A stretch of DNA of 44,523 nucleotides from Roseiarcus sp049513815 (GTDB lineage: Bacteria > Pseudomonadota > Alphaproteobacteria > Rhizobiales > Beijerinckiaceae): assembly GCA_049513815.1 (NCBI GenBank), contig JBEKVR010000044.1:1-44523 (forward strand), in the 5' to 3' direction. This document shows positions 24,930 to 32,222 of this stretch, in pieces. The notes below the pieces were generated by a model, which did not search any database, had not been told where the DNA came from, and was given only the letters and a program-made list of their open reading frames with translations. The position numbers were made by a program, and so were the translations under genes. The number at the start of each line of letters is the position of its first letter. Position 1 is the stretch's first letter.

Positions 24930-25790
24930 CTACGCCGCCGTCAACGCCGCCCAGCGGCCGGGCGGCAGGCCGTAGGCCTTCTTGAAGTGGCGGCTGAAGT
25001 GGGCCTGGTCGGCGAAGCCGGTCGCGGCGGCGATTTCGGCGAGCGGCGCGCCGGCGCCGATCAGCGCGCGGGCCCGCGTCAGCCGGCGCATCAGCAGATA
25101 GCGGTGCGGGCTGGTGGCGTAGAGGGCGCGGAAATGGCGCGACAGCGCGTAGCGGTCGAGGCCGGCGGCGCGTTCCAGTTCGACCGAGGAGACCGCCCGC
25201 GTCGCATGGGCGTCGAGATAGTCGCGGGCGATCTTCGCCCGCCGCGCCGCCGGCCGGGCGAGCGCGCGAGCGGGGCGGCCGGCGCGGCGATCAAGCGCGC
25301 GCGCCAGGCGGCCGATGAGATCGTCGCGTTCGAGTTCGTCGAGCGGCGCGTCGAGGGCGCCGAGCGCTTCGGCGAGCACGGCGCCGAGCGGCGCGTCGTC
25401 GATCACCGGCTCGGCGACGAACGGCGGCGCGGCCGCTTCGTCGAGCGCGCAGGCGATCAACGCCGGCTCGACGTAGAGCATGCGGTAGCTCAAGCCCATT
25501 TCGTCGCCCGCGCCGCCGTCGTGAACCTCGTCGGGATGCAGCACGATGATCTGGCCGGGCAGGCTGACGCGCTCGGCGCCGCGATACCAGAAGCGCTGCA
25601 CGCCGGAAAGCGTCAGGCCGATCGCATAGGTGTCGTGGCGGTGGCGCGCATAGGCCGCGCCGAAGAAGCGCGCCTCGATGCGCTCGAGCCCGTCGGCGCC
25701 GGGCGCGGCGACGATGCGCTCGCGTTTCCGCCCCTCGCACGAACGTTCAAGACCGCGGCCGATCTCGGCCTTTAACTCTGCGCTCTTCAT
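24930..25790 (-). CDS. AraC-family regulator with cupin sensor, divergent from DUF2000 gene
   Basis: About 286 residues. An N-terminal AraC_binding cupin (RHRHDTYAIGLTLSGVQRFWYRG, then IIVLHPDEVHDG) is followed by two helix-turn-helix units (SSVELERAAGLDRYALSRHF and PLAEIAAATGFADQAHFSRHFKKAYGLPPGRW). This arrangement is typical of small-molecule sensors. The ATG at 25790 is 27 bases from the DUF2000 start on the other strand. AraC/DUF2000 divergent pairs are familiar in Proteobacteria (recalled), so the regulator probably controls that gene and perhaps itself. No clear Shine-Dalgarno precedes this start. The frame stays open far upstream through the DUF2000 gene only by composition. Confidence 0.88.
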   Translation of the reverse strand: MKSAELKAEIGRGLERSCEGRKRERIVAAPGADGLERIEARFFGAAYARHRHDTYAIGLTLSGVQRFWYRGAERVSLPGQIIVLHPDEVHDGGAGDEMGLSYRMLYVEPALIACALDEAAAPPFVAEPVIDDAPLGAVLAEALGALDAPLDELERDDLIGRLARALDRRAGRPARALARPAARRAKIARDYLDAHATRAVSSVELERAAGLDRYALSRHFRALYATSPHRYLLMRRLTRARALIGAGAPLAEIAAATGFADQAHFSRHFKKAYGLPPGRWAALTAA

Positions 25791-25817
25791 CGTCCGACCG
25801 ACCGGGGACGAGTCATC

Positions 25818-26225
25818 ATGTTCGAAACCAAGCTCGCCATCGTGCTGCGCGACAATCTCGCGCAATGGCAGGCGCTCAACGTCACGGCGTTTCTGACCAG
25901 CGGCATCGTCGCCCAGGCGCCGGAGATCATCGGCGAAGCCTATCGCGACAAAGCCGGAAACGTCTACAACCCGATGACGATCCAGCCGACCATCGTGCTT
26001 GCCGCCGATGCGACGACGATCGGCGACATCCACCGCCGCGCGCTGTCGCGCGGCGTCAGAACCTCGGCCTATGTCGAGGAGATGTTCGCGACCGGCCACG
26101 ACGCCGCCAACCGCGCCGCATTCGCCGCGTTCGGGCCGGACGACGCTAGAATCGTCGGCGTCGCGCTGCGGGCGGAAAAGAAGATCGTCGACAAGATCGT
26201 CAAGGGCGCGCGCATGCACAAGTAA
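25818..26225 (+). CDS. DUF2000 family protein
   Basis: A 135-residue cytoplasmic protein with the DUF2000 pattern: KLAIVLRDNLAQWQALNVTAF at the N-terminus, then PEIIGEAYRDKAGN, PTIVLAADATTIGDIHRRAL, and a late IVGVALRAEKKIVDKIVKG. The family has a peptidyl-tRNA-hydrolase-2-like fold with no demonstrated activity that I know of. GGACGAG lies upstream of the ATG. Divergent from the AraC regulator, which probably controls it. Confidence 0.85.
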   Translation: MFETKLAIVLRDNLAQWQALNVTAFLTSGIVAQAPEIIGEAYRDKAGNVYNPMTIQPTIVLAADATTIGDIHRRALSRGVRTSAYVEEMFATGHDAANRAAFAAFGPDDARIVGVALRAEKKIVDKIVKGARMHK

Positions 26226-26375
26226 GCGTCGCCAGGCGAAGCCTCCCGCCGCTTTGGCGTTCCCCTGCGACATTCTGCGGATATTCGTCGGCGATATTCA
26301 GCGTTAAGAACGCCATAGCTCACCTGTTGGCGGGTTCAGCCCCATTCTGGGAGTCTAGAGGGACAATCTGGCGCC

Positions 26376-27035
26376 ATGATGCGTGCGATCCTTGTCGCGG
26401 CCGTCTTGCCGTTCTTCCTCCAGGCCTGTGCTGAAGACGCCGCGCCGGACACGGGCAGCACGATCGTTTCGAAACTGACGGCGTTTCACGAGATTCAACC
26501 CGGACTGAACAAGACGTTCGTCGTTTCGAGCCTCACCAACAAGGATACGTTGGAGGCGAAGGCCTACGCGGACATGGTCGCCCAGCATCTCGAGCAGTTT
26601 GGCTGGCGCCGCAGCAGCGGCAAGACGAGCGATCTTCGGGTCGAATTCGCTTGGGGGGTCGACAACGGAACCAGCCATACCGAACAGGTTCCGGTCTATG
26701 GCGAGACGTCGCCCGGCGGCATGGTGATGACCAACGGCGTGATGTGGGGCGGCGGAACCTTCGTCGGCAGCACCTACGTCCCGCCGACCGAAGGCGTCGT
26801 CGGCACGCGCGAAGTGACCAATCAAACCTTCAAGCGCCAGATCGCGATGCGGATCGTCGACACTCGCAGCTCGAAGCGGATTTACGAGGGGACGATCACC
26901 AGCGAGGGCAGCGTCGGCGAATTTTCTACGGTCGCGCCATGTCTGGTGGATTCGATTTTCAAGGATTTTCCCGGGAAGTCGGGCGAGACGCAGACGGTCG
27001 AGCTGCCCTGGAACGCCTGCGCCGCGGAGCACTGA
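26376..27035 (+). CDS. DUF4136-like lipoprotein
   Basis: A 219-residue exported lipoprotein. Residues 1-18 are a short signal with lipobox FLQAC, so Cys18 would be lipidated. The mature part follows the DUF4136 pattern: a strand near TAFHEIQPGLNKTFVV, YADMVAQHLEQFGWRR (helix), DLRVEFAWGVDNGT, and MRIVDTRSSKRIYEGTI close to the end. In family members this domain sits in the cell envelope, with unknown role. The central GGMVMTNGVMWGGGTFVGS is glycine-rich. Stands alone between the DUF2000 gene and a convergent MFS gene. Confidence 0.75.
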   Translation: MMRAILVAAVLPFFLQACAEDAAPDTGSTIVSKLTAFHEIQPGLNKTFVVSSLTNKDTLEAKAYADMVAQHLEQFGWRRSSGKTSDLRVEFAWGVDNGTSHTEQVPVYGETSPGGMVMTNGVMWGGGTFVGSTYVPPTEGVVGTREVTNQTFKRQIAMRIVDTRSSKRIYEGTITSEGSVGEFSTVAPCLVDSIFKDFPGKSGETQTVELPWNACAAEH

Positions 27036-27045
27036 GCGAGCCGGC

Positions 27046-27067
27046 CGCCGCCGGAGTTCCGGCGGCG
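27046..27067. terminator. Bidirectional hairpin between convergent genes
   Basis: CGCCGCCGGA (27046-27055) and TCCGGCGGCG (27058-27067) form a 10-bp stem. It is in the 75 bases between the stops of the lipoprotein gene and the MFS gene. No T tract, so the function is inferred. Confidence 0.4.
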
Positions 27068-27110
27068 CCTAATTCCGTTCTCAATCGCCGCCGCGGCGCG
27101 CAGCGGCGGC

Positions 27111-28322
27111 TTACTCGCCTGGCGCGACGTAAATCGCGTCGGTCGACGCCTGGCTTTGCGGCGCTTCGGGCGCCGGATTGAGCGCGCCGGTCAGCGCCAG
27201 CCAGACCAGCGCGACGATTTCGCTGGCGCCGGCGACCAGGCCGATCGCGTCAACCGACCAGCGCGCGACCGTCCAGGCGCCGAGCGACGAACCGATCGCG
27301 ACGCCGACGTAGAGCGCCGAGACGTTGAGCGACAGCGTGATCGGCGCCATTGCCGGGTCGAGCGTGACGAGGCGCGCTTGCTGGACGATCGGGAACGCCC
27401 AGCCGAACACGCCCCACAGCGCCAGGCCGGCGAACAGCAGCGCCGCGCCGGCGCCGCCGCCGATGTGCGGGCCGACCGACATCAGCGGGAAGGCGGCGAT
27501 CAGGACGACGAAGACGACGGTGAGGAAGCGCTCGCGCGGCCAGCGGTCGGCGGCGTAACCGCCGAACTGGCTGCCGATGAAGCTGACGACGCCGAAGAAG
27601 GCGAGCACCAGCGCCAGCTTGTCGCCGCCGACGCCAAACGCCGATTCCACCAGCACGCCGAGGAAGGTGTTGAGCGCGAACGGGCCGATCAGCGCTAAAG
27701 CGGTGAGCGTCAGCATTTGCAGCACATCCGGCCGCCGCATGACGGCGAGCCGTTCGGCGAAGCCGGCGGCGCGCGCGCTTTGCAGGCGCGGCAGCGCGGC
27801 GCCGACGCCGACGGCGGCGAGCGCGGCAATGACGGCGACGCCGAAGAACGGCGCGCGCCAGCCGGCGAGCGAAGCAAGGTAGGTGCCGGCCGGCACGCCG
27901 ACGACGGTCGCCAGCGTCATGCCGCCGTAGATCATCGCGATCGCGCGGCCGCGCCGTTCGGCGGAGAACAGGGCGGTGGCGAACGCGATGGCGGCTGGCA
28001 TGAACGTGCCGGCGGTGAGGGCGAGCAACGCGCGCGCCGCGGCGAGGCTCAAGAAGTTCGGCGCGAAAGCGGCGACGAGATTGGCCAATGCGAAGACGGC
28101 CATGGCGACGATCAGCAGCCGCTTGCGTTCGACGCCCGCGCTCGCCACCGCGATCAGCGGCGAGCCGAAGGCGTAGGCGAGGGCGAAGATCGTCACCAGC
28201 GAACCCGCCGCCGCCGCCGTGACGTGCAGGTCGGCGGCGATCTGCGGCAGCACGCCGGAGACCAGGAACGTCTCGGCGCCAATCGCGAACGCGCCGAGGA
28301 CGAGGGGCAAGAGACGGAGCAT
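27111..28322 (-). CDS. MFS efflux transporter (AraJ/YdhP-like)
   Basis: A 403-residue twelve-segment major facilitator of the DHA1 (AraJ/PbuE/YdhP) type. ETFLVSGVLPQIAADLHV near residues 18-35 is the TM1 signature, GSPLIAVASAGVERKRLL the loop 2-3 motif A, and GWRAPFFGVAVIA the motif C area. ATG 28322 is chosen: AGGA lies 8 bases upstream and an operator palindrome begins 16 bases before it. Starting at 28352 or 28391 would put the operators inside the coding sequence. Divergent from an ArsR-type repressor that probably controls it. Likely drug or metabolite export; substrate unknown. Confidence 0.9.
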   Translation of the reverse strand: MLRLLPLVLGAFAIGAETFLVSGVLPQIAADLHVTAAAAGSLVTIFALAYAFGSPLIAVASAGVERKRLLIVAMAVFALANLVAAFAPNFLSLAAARALLALTAGTFMPAAIAFATALFSAERRGRAIAMIYGGMTLATVVGVPAGTYLASLAGWRAPFFGVAVIAALAAVGVGAALPRLQSARAAGFAERLAVMRRPDVLQMLTLTALALIGPFALNTFLGVLVESAFGVGGDKLALVLAFFGVVSFIGSQFGGYAADRWPRERFLTVVFVVLIAAFPLMSVGPHIGGGAGAALLFAGLALWGVFGWAFPIVQQARLVTLDPAMAPITLSLNVSALYVGVAIGSSLGAWTVARWSVDAIGLVAGASEIVALVWLALTGALNPAPEAPQSQASTDAIYVAPGE

Positions 28323-28337
28323 GGGAGGGTCCTGGAT

Positions 28338-28404
28338 CAGTTCAAGGATCATTGAACTGGTGCGTCGCAGGCTCGGATTCAAGGAGTTCAATAATTGTTG
28401 AACT
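28338..28404. promoter_or_regulatory. Two AGTTCAA-N6-TTGAACT operators between MFS and ArsR genes
   Basis: Site 1: CAGTTCAA (28338-28345), GGATCA, TTGAACTG (28352-28359). Site 2: AGTTCAA (28385-28391), TAATTG, TTGAACT (28398-28404). Arms are identical and perfectly inverted, with the same 6-base spacer and centres 46 bases apart. This fits binding of two dimers of the adjacent winged-helix repressor at the MFS promoter. Confidence 0.8.
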
Positions 28405-28425
28405 GACGGAGGCGAGGCGGAATAT

Positions 28426-28447
28426 CCCTCTCCCGTTCGGGAGAGGG
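28426..28447 (+). repeat. REP-like palindrome, CCCTCTCCCG family (unit 1)
   Basis: CCCTCTCCCG (28426-28435) and CGGGAGAGGG (28438-28447) form a 10-bp stem with loop TT, followed by GCAGGGGTGAGGG. This is a common extragenic palindrome in Proteobacteria. Confidence 0.75.
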
Positions 28448-28534
28448 GCAGGGGTGAGGGGACGACGCTTTGGTTGTTGATGTCTAAAGCGAATGTCGCC
28501 TACGACCCGAACCCTCATCCGGCGCGTTGCGCCA

Positions 28535-28556
28535 CCTTCTCCCGAACGGGAGAAGG
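28535..28556 (+). repeat. REP-like palindrome, CCTTCTCCCG family (unit 2, inverted partner)
   Basis: CCTTCTCCCG (28535-28544) and CGGGAGAAGG (28547-28556) form a 10-bp stem with loop AA, preceded by ACCCTCATCC. Its flanking ACCCTCATCC is the inverse of GGGGTGAGGG beside unit 1, so the pair forms a BIME-like unit within the divergent promoter region. Confidence 0.75.
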
Positions 28557-28591
28557 AAAAGAGGCTGCGCGGCAGCTCAAACAACGCCTAT

Positions 28592-28924
28592 ATGACGGTC
28601 ATGGCCAAGGAACTGCACCACCCTGAGCGCGATGAGATCGAGCTGTCCGCCGTCCTCGAGGCGCTCAGCGAGCCGACGCGGCGCGAGATCGTGCTGCGGT
28701 TGCTCGAAGAGGGCGAAGCGCCGTGTCAGGCCTTCGACGCGACCGCGCCGAAGAGCAACCTCAGCTACCATTACGCGCGGCTGCGCGAGGCGGGCGTCAC
28801 CCGCACGCGACCGGACGGGCCGTACCGGATGATCTCGGTCCGGGTCGACGATCTCGCCGCCCGCTTCCCCGGCCTGCTCGACGCCATCGTCGCCGCCAGC
28901 CGGGCCAAGGTCTCGGCGGACTGA
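28592..28924 (+). CDS. ArsR-type winged-helix repressor
   Basis: A 110-residue (or 107, from ATG 28601) winged-helix protein. AVLEALSEPTRREIVLRLLEEGE is the first helix pair of the ArsR fold. APKSNLSYHYARLREAGVTRTR is the recognition helix and wing. It lacks the ELCVCDL metal-site cysteines (it has APCQAFD), so metal sensing of the ArsR/SmtB kind is unlikely. Divergent from the MFS exporter with two palindromes in between, it is expected to repress the exporter until a ligand binds. No clear ribosome site precedes it, and a REP unit lies just upstream. Confidence 0.85.
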   Translation: MTVMAKELHHPERDEIELSAVLEALSEPTRREIVLRLLEEGEAPCQAFDATAPKSNLSYHYARLREAGVTRTRPDGPYRMISVRVDDLAARFPGLLDAIVAASRAKVSAD

Positions 28925-29078
28925 AGCGTTACGAAGAGCACGCATCGACGCCACGGCCGGGTGCGCCCGCGGCGCTATTTTGCTAGGTTCCGTTGCGAAT
29001 GAAATCAAAGGCGAGGATCGTCGTGTCGCCTGCAAACTTTGGGCGTTTCAGCCAGTTGTGTCGACGCGAAAAAGCGAG

Positions 29079-29891
29079 ATGAAAGCCGATCCCGAGAACC
29101 GGATCGGGTCGGCCCCAGGCAGGGGAGCAGGTCGCTTTTGGCTGCTGGCGTGTGTCGTCGCGAGCTCGGCGACGGTCGGTGTCCTGATGATTCCCTCTTG
29201 GCGCGACTTTGCATTGTGGACGTTCCATTGGGCGGAGCAGTCGGTTGGCGTCGCGCCGGCGCAGTCGCCGTTCTCAACGCTCTATGAAAAATTCGGCGTC
29301 GAGGGTTTGCCCGTGCGGGCGTTCGCGTCCGAAGAGGTCGGCGCGAACCTCGCTCGATTGTCGCGCGATTCCTGCGACCGTCCGGCGATGGCCGCTCTCG
29401 ATCGGGCGCTTGTGGCCGCAGGAGAGACGCGATTGTCCGCTGAGATGCTGTTTGGCTTCGCGCGATCGTGCGCCAACGCCGAGGGCGAGGGCTACCGAGC
29501 AGGGGACTTGTTCCTGCAACTCGGCGACGTTGAGAAAACCTTGGCGGCGGCCGACGATCTTTTGCGCAAGGATTCCACCAACCCTAGTTTCCACTATCTG
29601 CGCGGCAAAGCGCTGGCGGCCGCCGGCCGCAACAGCGAGGCGGTGGCCGAGTACAAAAGCACAATCGAGCTGACTCAAAACCAGCGCGGCATCGGCGAGT
29701 GGGTGTTCACCGAGCTAGCCAATCTATTCTCCACGCTCGGCCGACCGTGCGACGCAGCGCAGACGATCCTCGAATGGGTCGCCATAGAGCCGCAAGTGCG
29801 CAGGACGGCGCGAGCGCTGAAGCTGATTAGGGACTATTCCGCCGGCGGCTGCCGCGGCAACGCCGCTGCGCCGGCCGCAAAAGACCTCTGA
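29079..29891 (+). CDS. Single-pass membrane protein with TPR-like repeats
   Basis: A 270-residue protein. Residues ~19-42 (RFWLLACVVASSATVGVLMI) form one membrane helix after a short cytoplasmic tail, so most of it faces the periplasm. A helical region follows, with tetratricopeptide-like units such as GDLFLQLGDVEKTLAAADDLL, SFHYLRGKALAAAGRNSEAV and WVFTELANLFSTLGRPCDAA. TPRs suggest a protein-binding scaffold. Four or five cysteines in the outer part (SCDRP, SCANAE, PCDAA, GGCRG) could form disulphides. The start is uncertain: ATG 29079 follows GCGAG very closely, and the frame is open to ~28980. Partner and role unknown. Confidence 0.65.
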   Translation: MKADPENRIGSAPGRGAGRFWLLACVVASSATVGVLMIPSWRDFALWTFHWAEQSVGVAPAQSPFSTLYEKFGVEGLPVRAFASEEVGANLARLSRDSCDRPAMAALDRALVAAGETRLSAEMLFGFARSCANAEGEGYRAGDLFLQLGDVEKTLAAADDLLRKDSTNPSFHYLRGKALAAAGRNSEAVAEYKSTIELTQNQRGIGEWVFTELANLFSTLGRPCDAAQTILEWVAIEPQVRRTARALKLIRDYSAGGCRGNAAAPAAKDL

Positions 29892-30037
29892 AGCAAGAGT
29901 CGCCGCCAGCCGCGCCAAGGCGCACGCCGGATAATCCGCCAAGCCGGTCTCGTCCCCGCCATGTTGCGGTGCACAATAGCGCGTCTTATCTTCCGAGCGA
30001 GTTGCATAATGTTCGAAGCAGCGGCGCAAGAATCCCC

Positions 30038-30095
30038 TTTCCCCGCATAGAGCGTTCGGCAGAACGCCCGTCTTTCGACGGGCTATGCGGGGAAA
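30038..30095. repeat. Three-way-junction palindrome upstream of the patatin gene
   Basis: The outer arms TTTCCCCGCATAG (30038-30050) and CTATGCGGGGAAA (30083-30095) are perfectly complementary. Between them lie two smaller perfect hairpins: GCGTTC-GGCA-GAACGC (30052-30067) and CCCGTC-TTTC-GACGGG (30067-30082). Together they fold into a cloverleaf-like three-way junction with almost no unpaired bases. It ends 67 bases before the patatin start. Confidence 0.85.
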
Positions 30096-30162
30096 CGGGA
30101 CGCGGGGGCGCCGCTTTCAGGCAACGGCAACTCGCTCTAACAGCGAAGACTCGAAGCCAGCC

Positions 30163-31170
30163 ATGCGCTTTCTCGACCGAACCCTCGAACGCCTTGGCCT
30201 CTCCGCCGCGCCGCCGCATTGGCCGCCGCGGCGGCTGTCGCTCGCCCTGCAGGGTGGCGGCTCGTTCGGCGCGTTCACCTGGGGCGCGCTGGAGCGGTTG
30301 CTCGACGAGCCGGAGATTTCATTCGACGCGATCAGCGGCGTCAGCGCCGGCGCGGTCAACGCCGTGCTGCTCGCCTCCGGGCTGATGGAGGGCGGTCGCG
30401 CGGCGGCCAAGGCGCGGCTGGAGCGGTTCTGGAAGCGCATGAGCCGCGCGGCGGCGCTGACGCCGAGCGCCGCGCTCGCCGGCCTGTCGCTCGGGCTGAT
30501 GACCCGCGCGCTGTCGCCCTATCTGTTCAATCCGTTCAATCTCAACCCGCTGCGCGAGGCGCTGAGCGACGAGGTCGACTTTGCTCGGCTCAAGACGCGC
30601 TCGCCCGTGCGCCTGTTGATCGGCGCGACGCGGGTCAGCGACGGCGCATTGCGCGTGTTCACCACCGACGAAGTCAGCGTCGACGTCGTGCTCGCCTCAG
30701 CCTGCTTGCCGCTGATCCATCACGCGATCGAGATCGACGACGAGCCCTATTGGGACGGCGGCTATTCCGCCAATCCGCCGCTCATTCCGCTGGTGCTCGC
30801 CTCGAAGGCGGCGCATCTACTGATCGTGCAAGTGACGCCGACGAAATCGGCGCGCCTGCCGACGAGCCCAAGCGAGATCGCCAAGCGGCTCGAACAGATC
30901 CATTTCAACGCGACGCTCAACGCCGAGCTCGAGGCGCTCAAATACGGCATGTTCTTCGGCGCGACGCCGAAGCTGCGACGCCTGCGCATCGGCCGCATCT
31001 CCGCCCAGGAGGAATTCGTCGGGCTCGCCGACGAAAGCGCCGGCAATCTCGGCTGGGAATTTCTCGAACGCCTGCGCGCCAGCGGCGCCGGCGCGGTCGA
31101 AGCCTGGCTCGACGAGACGCCGCGCGTCAACGGGCGGGCGCCGCCGCCGCGGGAGAACGTCGCCGAGTGA
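30163..31170 (+). CDS. Patatin-like phospholipase
   Basis: A 335-residue acyl hydrolase of the patatin/RssA type. The oxyanion loop is LQGGGSFGAFTWG (~residues 29-41), the nucleophile GVSAGAVNA with its serine near 61, and the partner aspartate is in YWDGGYSANPPL near residue 200. All three catalytic elements are intact. Bacterial relatives cleave phospholipids in the cytoplasm or membrane, and a few are regulatory. No signal peptide is visible. The upstream in-frame ATG at 30085 lies within the palindrome and is disfavoured. Apparently monocistronic. Confidence 0.9.
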   Translation: MRFLDRTLERLGLSAAPPHWPPRRLSLALQGGGSFGAFTWGALERLLDEPEISFDAISGVSAGAVNAVLLASGLMEGGRAAAKARLERFWKRMSRAAALTPSAALAGLSLGLMTRALSPYLFNPFNLNPLREALSDEVDFARLKTRSPVRLLIGATRVSDGALRVFTTDEVSVDVVLASACLPLIHHAIEIDDEPYWDGGYSANPPLIPLVLASKAAHLLIVQVTPTKSARLPTSPSEIAKRLEQIHFNATLNAELEALKYGMFFGATPKLRRLRIGRISAQEEFVGLADESAGNLGWEFLERLRASGAGAVEAWLDETPRVNGRAPPPRENVAE

Positions 31171-31318
31171 GCGCGGCGCGTCAAGGCGGCGGCCCCGTCC
31201 CGCCGCGCGCGGCCTGACGTTTCGCCGCACGAACGCTGGCCGGCGGCGAGGCCGAATCACACTTGGATCGCTGGCGCGAAGCCGCAATTCGGCGCGCGGG
31301 ATCGTAGGGAAGGACGCC

Positions 31319-31918
31319 ATGACGCGCGTGTTTCTGGCCGGTCTCGTCTGCCTCGCCTTCGCCGCCCCTGCGCTCGCGTTGGATAGACCGAAGCCAGACG
31401 CGGCGGCGTTGATCGGCAAGACGCTCAGCCCCGACAAGCAGAGCGCGATCGCCGATCATGCAGTGATGGCCAAGAGCGGCGCCTGGACGTACGGCTTGAC
31501 GTTCGACGATCCGGGCCTCGAGCGCATGGCCGACGCTGACGAGCGCGGCGGCGGCGCTACGCTCACCGTCGCGCAGATCTATTCCAAGCGTTGCGACCGC
31601 ACCTCGTCGCCGTCCTTCGCCCTCGGCGGCGACGACCGCTTCGTCCTCAAGGGCGAGACCGGATCGCGCGTCGCCGACGCCTGGTTGTTCTTCGCCAAAG
31701 GCGATGCGTTCGACGGTGCGGGCCGCAAGGTCAGGCTCGAAATGTCGGAGAACGACGGCGCGCTTTATACGAAACTCGACCCCGCCGAACTCGCCGCCAA
31801 CGCGACGTTGGCGATCTGCCCGACCGCCAAGGCGCCGGGGGCGGGCAAGACGAAATGCTCGCTGTTCGATCTCGCCGGTTTCGCCCGCGCCTACGATTTC
31901 GTCTGCGACGCGAAGTAG
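31319..31918 (+). CDS. Secreted protein of unknown function
   Basis: A 199-residue exported protein. Residues 1-20 form a signal peptide ending ALALD. AAGGA stands 5 bases before the ATG. The mature part contains KRCDRTSSPS, LEMSENDGALYTKL, and near the end ICPTAKAP...TKCSLFDLAGFARAYDFVCD. Four cysteines therefore remain for two possible disulphides. The terminal 'CslFDLaGFarAyd..C' resembles the end of some envelope proteins in Hyphomicrobiales of the IalB kind, but I cannot assign it. Stands alone between the patatin and chemoreceptor genes. Confidence 0.7.
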   Translation: MTRVFLAGLVCLAFAAPALALDRPKPDAAALIGKTLSPDKQSAIADHAVMAKSGAWTYGLTFDDPGLERMADADERGGGATLTVAQIYSKRCDRTSSPSFALGGDDRFVLKGETGSRVADAWLFFAKGDAFDGAGRKVRLEMSENDGALYTKLDPAELAANATLAICPTAKAPGAGKTKCSLFDLAGFARAYDFVCDAK

Positions 31919-32222
31919 CGGCCGCAGCGGGCGCGCGTCGCGGGAAAGCATGCCCTTCCTGGGTTTGGCCGTCTCTCGGCTGACGGGGTCGAGGCGCGCG
32001 CCGTCGCGCCATCGCCGACGAATCGTTACAGGTTAATCAATTCTTAGCTGTAATTCGTCATTGTAACGCTAGGCGGCCATCGCAAACGGGTCGCGACCAA
32101 GGGCATCACGCCCCGCCCTGACTCAACCGAGATCATCAAGACCTGAGGCGACGGCGCGCGCGCGACACGTCGTCCGGCCGCAAACTCGGCCGCCCAAGGC
32201 GGATCGCAAGAAAGTCATCGCA
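31919..32222 (+). promoter_or_regulatory. Leader of the Cache chemoreceptor, with CtrA-like TTAA-N7-TTAG
   Basis: An AT-rich island sits at 32021-32070. TTAA (32033-32036) and TTAG (32044-32047) are 7 bases apart, close to the CtrA consensus TTAA-N7-TTAA. CGTTACA (32024-32030) and TGTAACG (32062-32068) are inverted around it. CtrA controls motility and chemotaxis genes in many Alphaproteobacteria, so a site here is plausible. Nothing else is seen in this gap. Confidence 0.35.

Noticed and set aside
28323..28391. Longer MFS protein starting at 28391 or 28352
   Set aside because: It would place the repressor operators in the coding sequence. The first conserved helix begins just after 28322, which also has a ribosome site.
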